Below are positions 1-5,052 of a stretch of 5,962 nucleotides of DNA, piece by piece. The notes under the pieces are model-generated. The model saw only the letters and a program-made list of their open reading frames with translations. It searched no databases and was not told the origin of the DNA. A program made the translations under genes and the position numbers. Source of the stretch: Frankiales bacterium (GTDB lineage Bacteria; Actinomycetota; Actinomycetes; JAFAQI01); the NCBI GenBank assembly GCA_019246495.1, contig JAFAQI010000545.1, positions 1 through 5,962 on the forward strand. The letters are read 5' to 3'. Every line of letters begins with the position of its first letter. The stretch's first letter is position 1.

Positions 1-32
1 CCGTGAGCCACGCGCTCGACGTCGAGGATCAT
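1..32 (-). CDS. TRAM-domain class I RNA methyltransferase (TrmA/RlmD-like), N-terminal fragment
   Basis: Only the first 10-11 codons are inside the window. Reading the minus strand from ATG at 32 gives MILDVERVAHG, with the next Gly beginning at the edge. This matches the usual opening of a TRAM domain (a hydrophobic beta strand, then 'I/V-E-x-L/V-A-H-G-G'), which starts the TrmA/RumA family of SAM-dependent uridine-C5 RNA methyltransferases. The start lies 10 bp after the stop of the KimA-like gene on the same strand, so the two are probably cotranscribed. No clear Shine-Dalgarno is visible, which would fit translational coupling or a different start. As I recall, the M. tuberculosis counterpart in this position (Rv2689c) belongs to this family, and that synteny supports the call. 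The fragment is too short for certainty. Confidence 0.5.
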   Translation of the reverse strand, partial: MILDVERVAH

Positions 33-42
33 CGGCGGACGA

Positions 43-1983
43 TCAGTGGCCGCCGTCGTCGCGCAGCCGGTCGGAGGACTCCAACTGGTAGGGAACGCTG
101 CTCACCATGACACCCGGAGTGAACAGCAGCCGGCCCTTGAGCCGGAGTGCGCTCTGGTTGTGCAAGAGCTGTTCCCACCAGTGGCCGACGACGTACTCCG
201 GGATGTAGACGGAGACCAAGTCACGCGGACTCTGCCGGTTGATGCTGCGGATGTAGTCGACGATCGGCCGGGTGACTTCGCGGTAGGGCGACTCGAGGAT
301 CTTCAACGGCACCGGGATGCCGCGCAGCTCCCACTCGCGTTGCAGCGCCTCGGTCTCGGACGGCTCGACGTCGACCGTCACAGCTTCGAGGTTGGACGGG
401 CGGGACGCTCGCGCATACGCGATCGCGCGCAACGTCGCCTTGTGAACCTTCGAGACGAGTACGACGGCATGCACCCGCGACGGGAGCATCGTCTCCTCGT
501 CGGTCGGCGCAAGCTCGACGCGCACCTTGTCGTAGTGCCGCCGGATACCGCGCATCATCGCGAACAGCACGGCCATGGCGACGACCGCGATCCATGCGCC
601 TTCGGTGAACTTCGACACGAGGATGATGACGAGGACCAGGCTCGTCACCGCCGCGCCGATCGTGTTGATGACGCGGGAGCGCTTCATCTGCCGCCGCCGC
701 GCCGGGTCCTTTTCGCCGGGCAGGTGGCGGTTCCAATGCCGAATCATGCCGGTCTGGCTGTTAACGAACGAGACGAACACACCGACGATGTAGAGCTGGA
801 TCAGCCTGGTCGGTGAGGCGCTGAACGCAACGATCAGCAGGACGGCGAACCCGGCGAGCAGCAGGATGCCGTTGCTAAAAGCGAGGCGGTCCCCACGGGT
901 GTGCAGCTGACGCGGCAGATAGCCGTCACGGGCCAGGATCGACGCGAGCACCGGGAAGCCGTTGAACGCGGTGTTGGCCGCGAGCACCAGGATCAGCGCG
1001 GTGACAGCCTGGAGGTAGTAGAAGCCCAGCGCGTGGTAGCCACCGAAAACCGCGGCGCCGACCTGCGCAATGACCGTCGGCAGATGCGCTGACTTGGACA
1101 GCCCGAGGTCGGTCGGCGAGTTCGCGGTGTGGACGTGGCTGAGGATCGCGAAGGCCGTGATCGCGAGGAACATGCTGACCGCGATGGCGCCGAGCAACGC
1201 GAGCGTCGTCGCGGCGTTCTTGCTCTTCGGCTTCTTGAACGCCGGGACGCCGTTGCTGATCGCCTCGACACCGGTGAGCGCGGTGCATCCCGAGGCAAAG
1301 GAGCGCAGCAACAGGAACGCGAGCGCGAGGCCCGCGAAATGCTGCGGATGCGCGAACTGCAGATGGGCGGTCGACGCCCGCAGATGATGTCCGGACAGCA
1401 GACGGCCGGCGCCGACAGCGATGAGAACGAGAACGGCGAACATGAACGCATAGGTCGGGATCGCGAACGCAGTTCCCGACTCGCGCAAACCGCGCAGGTT
1501 GAGCACCATGATCAGCAGGACGATGCCGACCGCGATCGGCACCTCGTGTCCCTGGAGAGAGGGCAGCGCCGACGACACGTTCGCGACGCCGGAGCTCACC
1601 GACACGGCGACCGTCAGGACGTAGTCGACCATGAGCGCGGCCGCGACAGTCGTGCCGAACTGCCGCCCGAGGTTGGTCGTCGCGACCTCGTAGTCGCCGC
1701 CTCCGCTGGGATAGGCATGCACGTTCTGCCGGTAGGACGCGACGACCACCAACATGAGGAACGCGACGCCCGCCGCGGCGTACCAGGTGTAGTGGATGAG
1801 CGCGAGTCCGCCCGCCGACAGCACGAGGAGGATCTCCTCGGTTGCATAGGCCACGGACGACAGGGCGTCGCTCGCGAAGACCGGCAAGGCAATCTTCTTC
1901 GGCAGCAGCTGCTCGCCGAGCTGGGTGCTCCGCATCGGGCGGCCGACGAGCAGCCGCTTGAAGACGTCACCCAGCGTGGACAC
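43..1983 (-). CDS. KimA-like APC-superfamily potassium importer (often annotated as amino acid permease)
   Basis: A 646-aa inner-membrane transporter with about 12 hydrophobic segments between residues ~30 and ~480, then a hydrophilic cytosolic domain (~485-640). It resembles B. subtilis KimA, a K+/H+ symporter of the APC superfamily, along its whole length by my recollection of that protein. Shared blocks include SDALSSVAY (38-46), SYRQ...AYPSGGG (83-96), VDYVLTVAVS (119-128), LNLRGLRES (161-169), LTGVEAISN (236-244), LAANTAFNGFP (334-344), RGDRLAFSNG (363-372), LYIVGVF (397-403) and LLHNQSALRL (606-615). Residues I recall as KimA potassium-site or gating positions are kept: D39, Y46, D120, Y121, T124, T237, E240 and Y398. 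The GTG start at 1983 is chosen because the N-terminus then aligns with KimA and a TAGCCT hexamer ends 6 nt upstream, suggesting a leaderless mRNA. It is divergent from ceoB/ceoC, fitting potassium transport. The fold is certain; the potassium substrate is inferred from homology and context. Confidence 0.88.
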   Translation of the reverse strand: MSTLGDVFKRLLVGRPMRSTQLGEQLLPKKIALPVFASDALSSVAYATEEILLVLSAGGLALIHYTWYAAAGVAFLMLVVVASYRQNVHAYPSGGGDYEVATTNLGRQFGTTVAAALMVDYVLTVAVSVSSGVANVSSALPSLQGHEVPIAVGIVLLIMVLNLRGLRESGTAFAIPTYAFMFAVLVLIAVGAGRLLSGHHLRASTAHLQFAHPQHFAGLALAFLLLRSFASGCTALTGVEAISNGVPAFKKPKSKNAATTLALLGAIAVSMFLAITAFAILSHVHTANSPTDLGLSKSAHLPTVIAQVGAAVFGGYHALGFYYLQAVTALILVLAANTAFNGFPVLASILARDGYLPRQLHTRGDRLAFSNGILLLAGFAVLLIVAFSASPTRLIQLYIVGVFVSFVNSQTGMIRHWNRHLPGEKDPARRRQMKRSRVINTIGAAVTSLVLVIILVSKFTEGAWIAVVAMAVLFAMMRGIRRHYDKVRVELAPTDEETMLPSRVHAVVLVSKVHKATLRAIAYARASRPSNLEAVTVDVEPSETEALQREWELRGIPVPLKILESPYREVTRPIVDYIRSINRQSPRDLVSVYIPEYVVGHWWEQLLHNQSALRLKGRLLFTPGVMVSSVPYQLESSDRLRDDGGH

Positions 1984-1995
1984 GGCGACAGGCTA
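1984..1995 (-). promoter_or_regulatory. Putative -10 element and leaderless start of the KimA-like gene
   Basis: On the minus strand, TAGCCT (1995-1990) matches the actinobacterial TANNNT -10 consensus. It is followed by six bases, GTCGCC, and then the GTG start at 1983. That spacing places transcription initiation on or next to the first base of the start codon. No Shine-Dalgarno-like purine run is present just upstream. No convincing -35 hexamer sits at 16-19 bp; a TTGCGC lies about 21 bp upstream, which is too far to trust. The call rests on sequence match and spacing only. Confidence 0.5.
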
Positions 1996-2036
1996 CGGCC
2001 CAGCCTCTCGTCGCGGGCGCAACCTGGCGCCACGGG

Positions 2037-2050
2037 TATCGTGCTGACCC
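2037..2050 (+). promoter_or_regulatory. Putative -10 element and leaderless start of ceoB
   Basis: TATCGT (2037-2042) fits the TANNNT -10 consensus and ends 8 nt before the GTG of ceoB at 2051. The intervening GCTGACCC contains no Shine-Dalgarno motif, so ceoBC probably starts leaderless or nearly so. The opposing -10 of the KimA-like gene lies 41 bp away, so the two promoters sit back to back in the 67-bp intergenic region and could share a regulator. No -35 hexamer is recognisable. Confidence 0.45.
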
Positions 2051-2722
2051 GTGCACGTCGTGATCATGGGCTGCGGCCGAGTCGGGTCGACCCTGGCGCA
2101 CAGCCTGGAGACGGCCGGTCATTCCGTCGCGGTCGTCGACCAGGACGCGGGCGCGTTCCGCCGGCTCGGCACGAGCTTCGCCGGACGGCAGATCACCGGC
2201 GTCGGCTTCGATCGCGACACGCTCGTCGAGGCAGGCATCGAGGAGGCGGACGCGTTCGCCGCCGTCTCCAGCGGCGACAACTCCAACATCATCTCGGCGC
2301 GGGTCGCCCGGGAGACGTTCGGTGTCGAGAACGTCGTCGCCCGCATTTATGACCCGAAGCGCGCCGAGGTCTATACGCGGCTCGGCATCCCGACGGTCGC
2401 AACCGTGCGGTGGACCGCGGACGAGATGTTGCGTCGCCTGCTGCCCGAGGGCGCGCACAGCGTGTGGAGCGACCCGACCGGGCACGTCCTGCTCGCCGAG
2501 ATGCCATTCGCAAGCGGCTGGGTAGGCCGATCGGTGCCCAAGGTGGAGGAGCACACCGGCACGCGCATCGCGTTCATCACCAGGTACGGCGACGCGCTCC
2601 TCCCGACTCCCGAGACCGCGCTGCAAGACGGCGACGTGCTGCACGTGCTCGTCAAGCGCGGTGAGGTGCCGCGTGTCACCGAGGTCTTCGCTGCCGACCC
2701 GGCGACGGGGGATGCCGCGTGA
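2051..2722 (+). CDS. ceoB: TrkA-type RCK (KTN) potassium-transport regulator, first paralogue
   Basis: A 223-aa cytosolic RCK protein. The N-terminal Rossmann (RCK_N) domain spans about 1-120, with the nucleotide loop GCGRVG (7-12) and an acidic residue at the end of strand 2 (D30) that typically holds the adenine ribose of NAD(H). Typical TrkA signatures follow: SSGDNSN (73-79) and ARIYDPKRAEVYTRLGI (97-113). The RCK_C domain covers about 137-212, with 'TRIAFITRYGDALLPTPETALQ' features and DGDVLHVLV (193-201). Family members gate K+ channels (TrkH/KtrB) in response to nucleotides. The length suits a single-RCK-pair subunit (half of the E. coli TrkA). The GTG start at 2051 puts the first beta strand, HVVIMGCG, right at the N-terminus, as expected. 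It shares a GTGA overlap with ceoC, implying fixed stoichiometry. The role as Trk/Ceo regulator is well supported; the membrane partner is not visible. Confidence 0.92.
   Translation: MHVVIMGCGRVGSTLAHSLETAGHSVAVVDQDAGAFRRLGTSFAGRQITGVGFDRDTLVEAGIEEADAFAAVSSGDNSNIISARVARETFGVENVVARIYDPKRAEVYTRLGIPTVATVRWTADEMLRRLLPEGAHSVWSDPTGHVLLAEMPFASGWVGRSVPKVEEHTGTRIAFITRYGDALLPTPETALQDGDVLHVLVKRGEVPRVTEVFAADPATGDAA
2707..2712 (+). promoter_or_regulatory. Shine-Dalgarno of ceoC inside the ceoB 3' end
   Basis: GGGGGA (2707-2712) lies six nucleotides before the GTG of ceoC (2719). It supports this start, where the start codon overlaps the ceoB stop as GTGA. Unlike ceoB, the second gene therefore has a conventional ribosome-binding site plus likely coupling to ceoB translation. 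Confidence 0.6.
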
Positions 2723-3381
2723 GAGTCGCCATCGCCGGCGCCGGCAACGTCGGCCGGTCGATCGCGCGGGAGCTGCTCGAGAACGGCCACGAGGTCCTGC
2801 TCATCGAGCGCGAGTCGAAGGCACTGAAGAAGTCGACGGTGCCGGAAGCGTCGTGGATCCTCGCCGATGCCTGCGAGCTCGACACGTTGGAAGAGGCACG
2901 GCTGCAGGACTGCAGCGTCGTCGTCGCCGCGACCGGCGACGACAAGGTGAACCTTGTCGTGTCGCTGTTGGCAAAGACCGAGTTCGGCGTACCTCGTGTG
3001 GTCGCGCGGATCAACCATCCGAAGAACGAGTGGCTGTTCAACGAGTCGTGGGGTGTCGACGTGTCGGTGTCGACGCCGCGACTGCTGTCCGCCCTCGTCG
3101 AGGAGGCGGTGACGGTCGGCGACCTCGTCCGGCTGCTGTCGTTCCGGCGCGGCGAGGCCAACCTGGTCGAGCTGACGCTGCCGGACGACGCTCCGCTTGC
3201 CGGTCACCGGGTGGGTTCGATCACCTGGCCGACCGACGTGGCGCTGGTTGCAATCCTTCGCGACAACCGCGTCATCACCCCGAGCCACGACGACCCGCTC
3301 GAGGCCGGCGATGAGCTGATGTTCCTCGCGGCGCCCGACATGGAGCACGAGCTGCACGACCTCATCGCCCGCGGCGGCTGA
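2719..3381 (+). CDS. ceoC: TrkA-type RCK (KTN) potassium-transport regulator, second paralogue
   Basis: A 220-aa cytosolic RCK protein and partner of ceoB. RCK_N (about 1-125) begins with MRVAIAGAGNVG, carrying the loop GAGNVG (7-12). The ribose-binding acidic residue is E30 where CeoB has D30. The segment ATGDDKVNLV (71-80) and the ARINHPKNEWLFN stretch (96-108) are typical of the family. RCK_C spans about 138-218, containing the beta-strand pattern ALVAILRDNRVITPSHDDPL (175-194) and AGDELMFLA (196-204). The protein is clearly a diverged paralogue of CeoB, so the two may build a mixed RCK ring. The GTG start at 2719 overlaps the ceoB stop and has a GGGGGA site upstream. The gene ends only 9 bp from the stop of the convergent OB-fold gene. 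The family call is firm; which transporter it controls is inferred. Confidence 0.92.
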   Translation: MRVAIAGAGNVGRSIARELLENGHEVLLIERESKALKKSTVPEASWILADACELDTLEEARLQDCSVVVAATGDDKVNLVVSLLAKTEFGVPRVVARINHPKNEWLFNESWGVDVSVSTPRLLSALVEEAVTVGDLVRLLSFRRGEANLVELTLPDDAPLAGHRVGSITWPTDVALVAILRDNRVITPSHDDPLEAGDELMFLAAPDMEHELHDLIARGG

Positions 3382-3412
3382 CCTACCGGGTCAGAGGTCG
3401 ACCGGCGTCAGC
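3377..3412. terminator. Stem-loop across the ceoC / OB-fold convergent stops (possible bidirectional terminator)
   Basis: GCTGAC (3377-3382) is perfectly complementary to GTCAGC (3407-3412). Inside, CCG-GTC (3386-3392, one bulged G) can pair with GACCGG (3400-3405), leaving a 7-nt loop, AGAGGTC. The structure covers both stop codons (3379-3381 plus; 3391-3393 minus), and there is no other room for a terminator between these convergent genes. There is no T-run on either side, so it would have to act as a U-tract-less actinobacterial terminator. In GC-rich DNA, stems of this size also occur by chance. Confidence 0.4.
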
Positions 3413-3756
3413 TCGTATCGAGGGTTGTAGATGAGCTTGCGGCCCTCGCTGGTCGTCACGCGGCCGGTCGCGCGCAGCTGGCGCCCTGGCCCGAGTCCGG
3501 CAATGGTGCGCCGGCCCAGCCAGACCAGCGTCACGGTGCCCGACCCGTCGTAGAGCTCGGCCTCCAACGCGGGTACGCCGGCGCGCGGCCGGATCGTCAT
3601 CGTCCGGATGGTTCCGAAGACGGTGACCGGGACGCGGTCGCCGCATCGCGCCACTGTCGTCGCGCCGGAGTCGATCGCGCGCCGCTGCATCTCCTCCGCG
3701 TCGAGATCGTGCGTCTCGGCGGTGAGGTTGCGCACGGCCTTCTTGAAGCGATTCAC
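3391..3756 (-). CDS. OB-fold nucleic-acid-binding domain protein (Rv2694c-like), small
   Basis: A 121-aa soluble protein. Residues 1-35 look helical and charged (NRFKKAVRNLTAETHDLDAE). Residues ~41-118 show the alternating strand pattern of an OB fold of the tRNA-anticodon/RecG-wedge type: VPVTVFGTIRTMTI (42-55), LEAELYDGSGTVTLVWLG (64-81), and PGRQLRATGRVTTSEGRKLI (90-109) followed by NPRYEL (111-116). OB folds of this type usually bind single-stranded nucleic acid, but no catalytic domain is attached and the function is unknown. The reading frame stays open up to 3969, but I choose GTG at 3756 because a strong GGGGAGG (3768-3762) lies 5 nt upstream. The resulting length is also close to what I recall for the mycobacterial homologue. 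It is last in the dut-DUF3710-OB operon, 52 bp after DUF3710. Confidence 0.82.
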   Translation of the reverse strand: MNRFKKAVRNLTAETHDLDAEEMQRRAIDSGATTVARCGDRVPVTVFGTIRTMTIRPRAGVPALEAELYDGSGTVTLVWLGRRTIAGLGPGRQLRATGRVTTSEGRKLIYNPRYELTPVDL

Positions 3757-3761
3757 GTCCA

Positions 3762-3768
3762 CCTCCCC
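3762..3768 (-). promoter_or_regulatory. Shine-Dalgarno deciding the OB-fold gene start
   Basis: The minus-strand GGGGAGG (3768-3762) is nearly a full anti-16S match and stands 5 nt from GTG 3756. A second GTG at 3762 overlaps this motif and is therefore unlikely to be the start. This rules out the longer open reading frame that would run through the 52-bp gap into the DUF3710 gene. Confidence 0.65.
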
Positions 3769-3808
3769 ACCCACCACCCAAGCATGGTCCGGCTGCGCCG
3801 GCCCTACG

Positions 3809-4534
3809 TCAGTTGGTCTCGGTGATCTCGGGTCCGCGTTCGAGCATCTCGAGACCAGGCCGCGCCGGCTCGGGCTCAGGCTGGTGCTCCAGCGCCTCCT
3901 TGGGCAGCCGCAGCGGAAGCATGTCGCGCGGTGGCATTGCCTCGCCGCCGCGGACGACAACCGTGCCACGGAAGACGTCGAGCAGGCGGGTCGCCTGAGC
4001 GGGATCGGTCGCGGCCGGGCCGGTCAGCAGCGCCCGGAGAAACCACCGGGGTCCGTCGACACCGATGAAGCGCATCGGCTGCAAGCCACCGCCGGGCGGG
4101 CCGCCCTGGTCGGGCGGAGGCGCGGGTACCCGTGCACGCAGCTCCGAGCCGAAAGGTCCGTCGGTCACCTCCGCGCTGCCGCCGCCCTCCCGGATCGATG
4201 CCGCGATCTCGTCGCGCACCTCCGGCCAGATGCCAGCCGACCGCGGTGCGGCGAACGCGTGCACCTGCATCGCGCTGTTGCCGTCGACGAGCGTCGCCGC
4301 GACGACGGTCTGCTCCTGTACGTCGACACGAACCTCCATGCCATCCGGCACCGGCACGAGCAAAGACCCGAGGTCGAGCCGGGCGACGCCGTCGTCGTCG
4401 ACGTCGTGCGAGTCCCACGGACCCGACGGGCGGGCCGGCTGCGCGGGGCTGTCGTCGGGTCCGGCGAGCGATTCGTCGCCGGCCTCGTCGACCGCGTCGT
4501 CGACGTCGTCCTCGTTGCGGCGGCGTCGGAACAC
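3809..4534 (-). CDS. DUF3710 family protein, conserved in actinobacteria
   Basis: A 241-aa soluble protein with no signal peptide or membrane segment. The first ~35 residues are basic (FRRRRN) then Asp/Glu-rich and probably disordered. The conserved DUF3710 core follows: GPWD (38-41), RLDLGSLLVPVP (52-63), FAAPRSAGIWPEVR (94-107), DGPFGSEL (125-132), RFIGVDGPRWFLR (155-167) and RGTVVVRGGEAMPPRD (189-204), then LPLRLP (206-211). A Pro/Gly-rich insert sits at ~137-151, and the C-terminal ~25 residues are low complexity. GTG 4534 is preferred because GGAGG (4546-4542) lies 7 nt upstream; the open frame continues to 4618 but that part overlaps dut. Only one base separates it from the dut stop, so translation is likely coupled to dUTPase. 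No biochemical function is established for this family to my knowledge. Confidence 0.88.
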   Translation of the reverse strand: MFRRRRNEDDVDDAVDEAGDESLAGPDDSPAQPARPSGPWDSHDVDDDGVARLDLGSLLVPVPDGMEVRVDVQEQTVVAATLVDGNSAMQVHAFAAPRSAGIWPEVRDEIAASIREGGGSAEVTDGPFGSELRARVPAPPPDQGGPPGGGLQPMRFIGVDGPRWFLRALLTGPAATDPAQATRLLDVFRGTVVVRGGEAMPPRDMLPLRLPKEALEHQPEPEPARPGLEMLERGPEITETN

Positions 4535-4535
4535 C

Positions 4536-5033
4536 TCAGCTCCTCCTCGACGGCTCGCCGGCGGAGCCGGCGTCACCTCCACCGTAGCCACCGGTCGAGC
4601 CGAACCCGCCCGTCGCACGGGCCGACGCCGGCAGCTCGGCCAGCTCGGCGAACTCCGCGCGCTCCACCCGCTGGACGACGAGCTGGGCGATCCGGTCTCC
4701 GCGGCGCAGCCGAATCGTCTCTCTCGGGTCGAGGTTCACGAGGATCACCTTGATCTCGCCGCGGTAGCCGGCGTCGACCGTCCCCGGTGCGTTGACCAGG
4801 GCGAGGCCGGACTTCGCGGCGAGACCCGAGCGCGGATGCACGAACGCCGCGAAGCCTTCAGGCAGCGCGATCGCAACGCCGGTAGGAACAACCGCGCGCT
4901 CTCCCGGCGGAAGCTCGAGATCGACGGCGGTCACGAGATCAGCGCCGGCGTCGCCGGGGTGGGCGTATGCCGGAGCCGGCAGATCCGGGTCCAGTCGCTG
5001 GATGCCGACCCTGACCGGTTCGCTCGCACCCAC
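4536..5033 (-). CDS. dut: dUTP diphosphatase (deoxyuridine 5'-triphosphate nucleotidohydrolase)
   Basis: A 165-aa trimeric-type dUTPase that hydrolyses dUTP to dUMP and pyrophosphate. This keeps uracil out of DNA and feeds thymidylate synthesis in the cytosol. All five family motifs are present (numbering from GTG 5033): 1, GDAGADL (27-33); 2, PRSGLA (67-72); 3, [15 protein letters not shown] (80-94) with catalytic Asp87 and uracil-stacking Tyr90; 4, [13 protein letters not shown] (111-123); 5, TGGFGSTGG (141-149), followed by a short Gly/Ser/Arg tail. An ATG at 5054 would give 172 aa, but its codons include a rare ATA. It also lacks a Shine-Dalgarno and overlaps the SDR start codon. GTG 5033 has a TAGGGT hexamer 8 nt upstream, compatible with a leaderless start. 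It heads the operon with DUF3710 and the OB-fold gene. Product identity is certain; the start is the uncertain part. Confidence 0.95.
   Translation of the reverse strand: MGASEPVRVGIQRLDPDLPAPAYAHPGDAGADLVTAVDLELPPGERAVVPTGVAIALPEGFAAFVHPRSGLAAKSGLALVNAPGTVDAGYRGEIKVILVNLDPRETIRLRRGDRIAQLVVQRVERAEFAELAELPASARATGGFGSTGGYGGGDAGSAGEPSRRS
4542..4546 (-). promoter_or_regulatory. Shine-Dalgarno of the DUF3710 gene within the end of dut
   Basis: The minus-strand sequence GAGGAGGAG just before the dut stop contains GGAGG (4546-4542), 7 nt from GTG 4534. It lies wholly inside the last codons of dut, fixing the DUF3710 start and indicating coupling. Confidence 0.65.
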
Positions 5034-5051
5034 GGCGGGGGACCCTATAGC
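5034..5051. promoter_or_regulatory. Compact divergent promoter region between dut and the SDR gene
   Basis: The perfect palindrome CTATAG (5045-5050) is an AT-rich island in GC-rich sequence. On the minus strand, TAGGGT (5047-5042) is a TANNNT match ending 8 nt before the preferred dut GTG (5033). On the plus strand, TATAGC (5046-5051) is a weaker -10-like match that lies too close to the SDR ATG (5053) for a standard leader. GGGGGA (5037-5042), 10 nt before that ATG, is a plausible weak Shine-Dalgarno for the SDR gene, whose own promoter would then lie inside dut. The element assignment is inferred from sequence alone. Confidence 0.4.
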
Positions 5052-5052
5052 C

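Noticed and set aside
46..816. Long plus-strand open frame opposite the KimA-like gene
   Set aside because: It is Arg/Asp/Val-rich with no recognisable domain and is antisense to a gene with clear homology. Such frames are expected in high-GC DNA.
2016..2031. Inverted repeat GGCGC-N6-GCGCC between the divergent -10 elements as an operator
   Set aside because: Five-base GC-only arms are expected by chance at this base composition; nothing else supports a binding site.
1984..2050. c-di-AMP (ydaO/yuaA) riboswitch upstream of the KimA-like gene
   Set aside because: The intergenic region is 67 bp in total and shared by two promoters, which is too short for this riboswitch, and both genes look leaderless.
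1129..2352. 407-aa plus-strand open frame spanning the KimA-like gene, the promoter region and the start of ceoB
   Set aside because: It crosses two genuine genes and a promoter region in the wrong frame; Arg-rich composition marks it as a GC-driven shadow.
3757..3969. N-terminal extension of the OB-fold protein (upstream open frame)
   Set aside because: The extension overlaps the DUF3710 3' end, looks non-coding, and a near-perfect Shine-Dalgarno sits just before GTG 3756.
4380..4515. GTC/GAC-rich tracts resembling a trinucleotide repeat
   Set aside because: They encode the Asp-rich, probably disordered N-terminal part of the DUF3710 protein and have no regular unit or spacing.
4792..5052. 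N-terminal extension of the SDR protein
   Set aside because: The Rossmann strand and TGxxxGxG loop need only the start at 5053; the extra part lies antisense to conserved dUTPase motifs.
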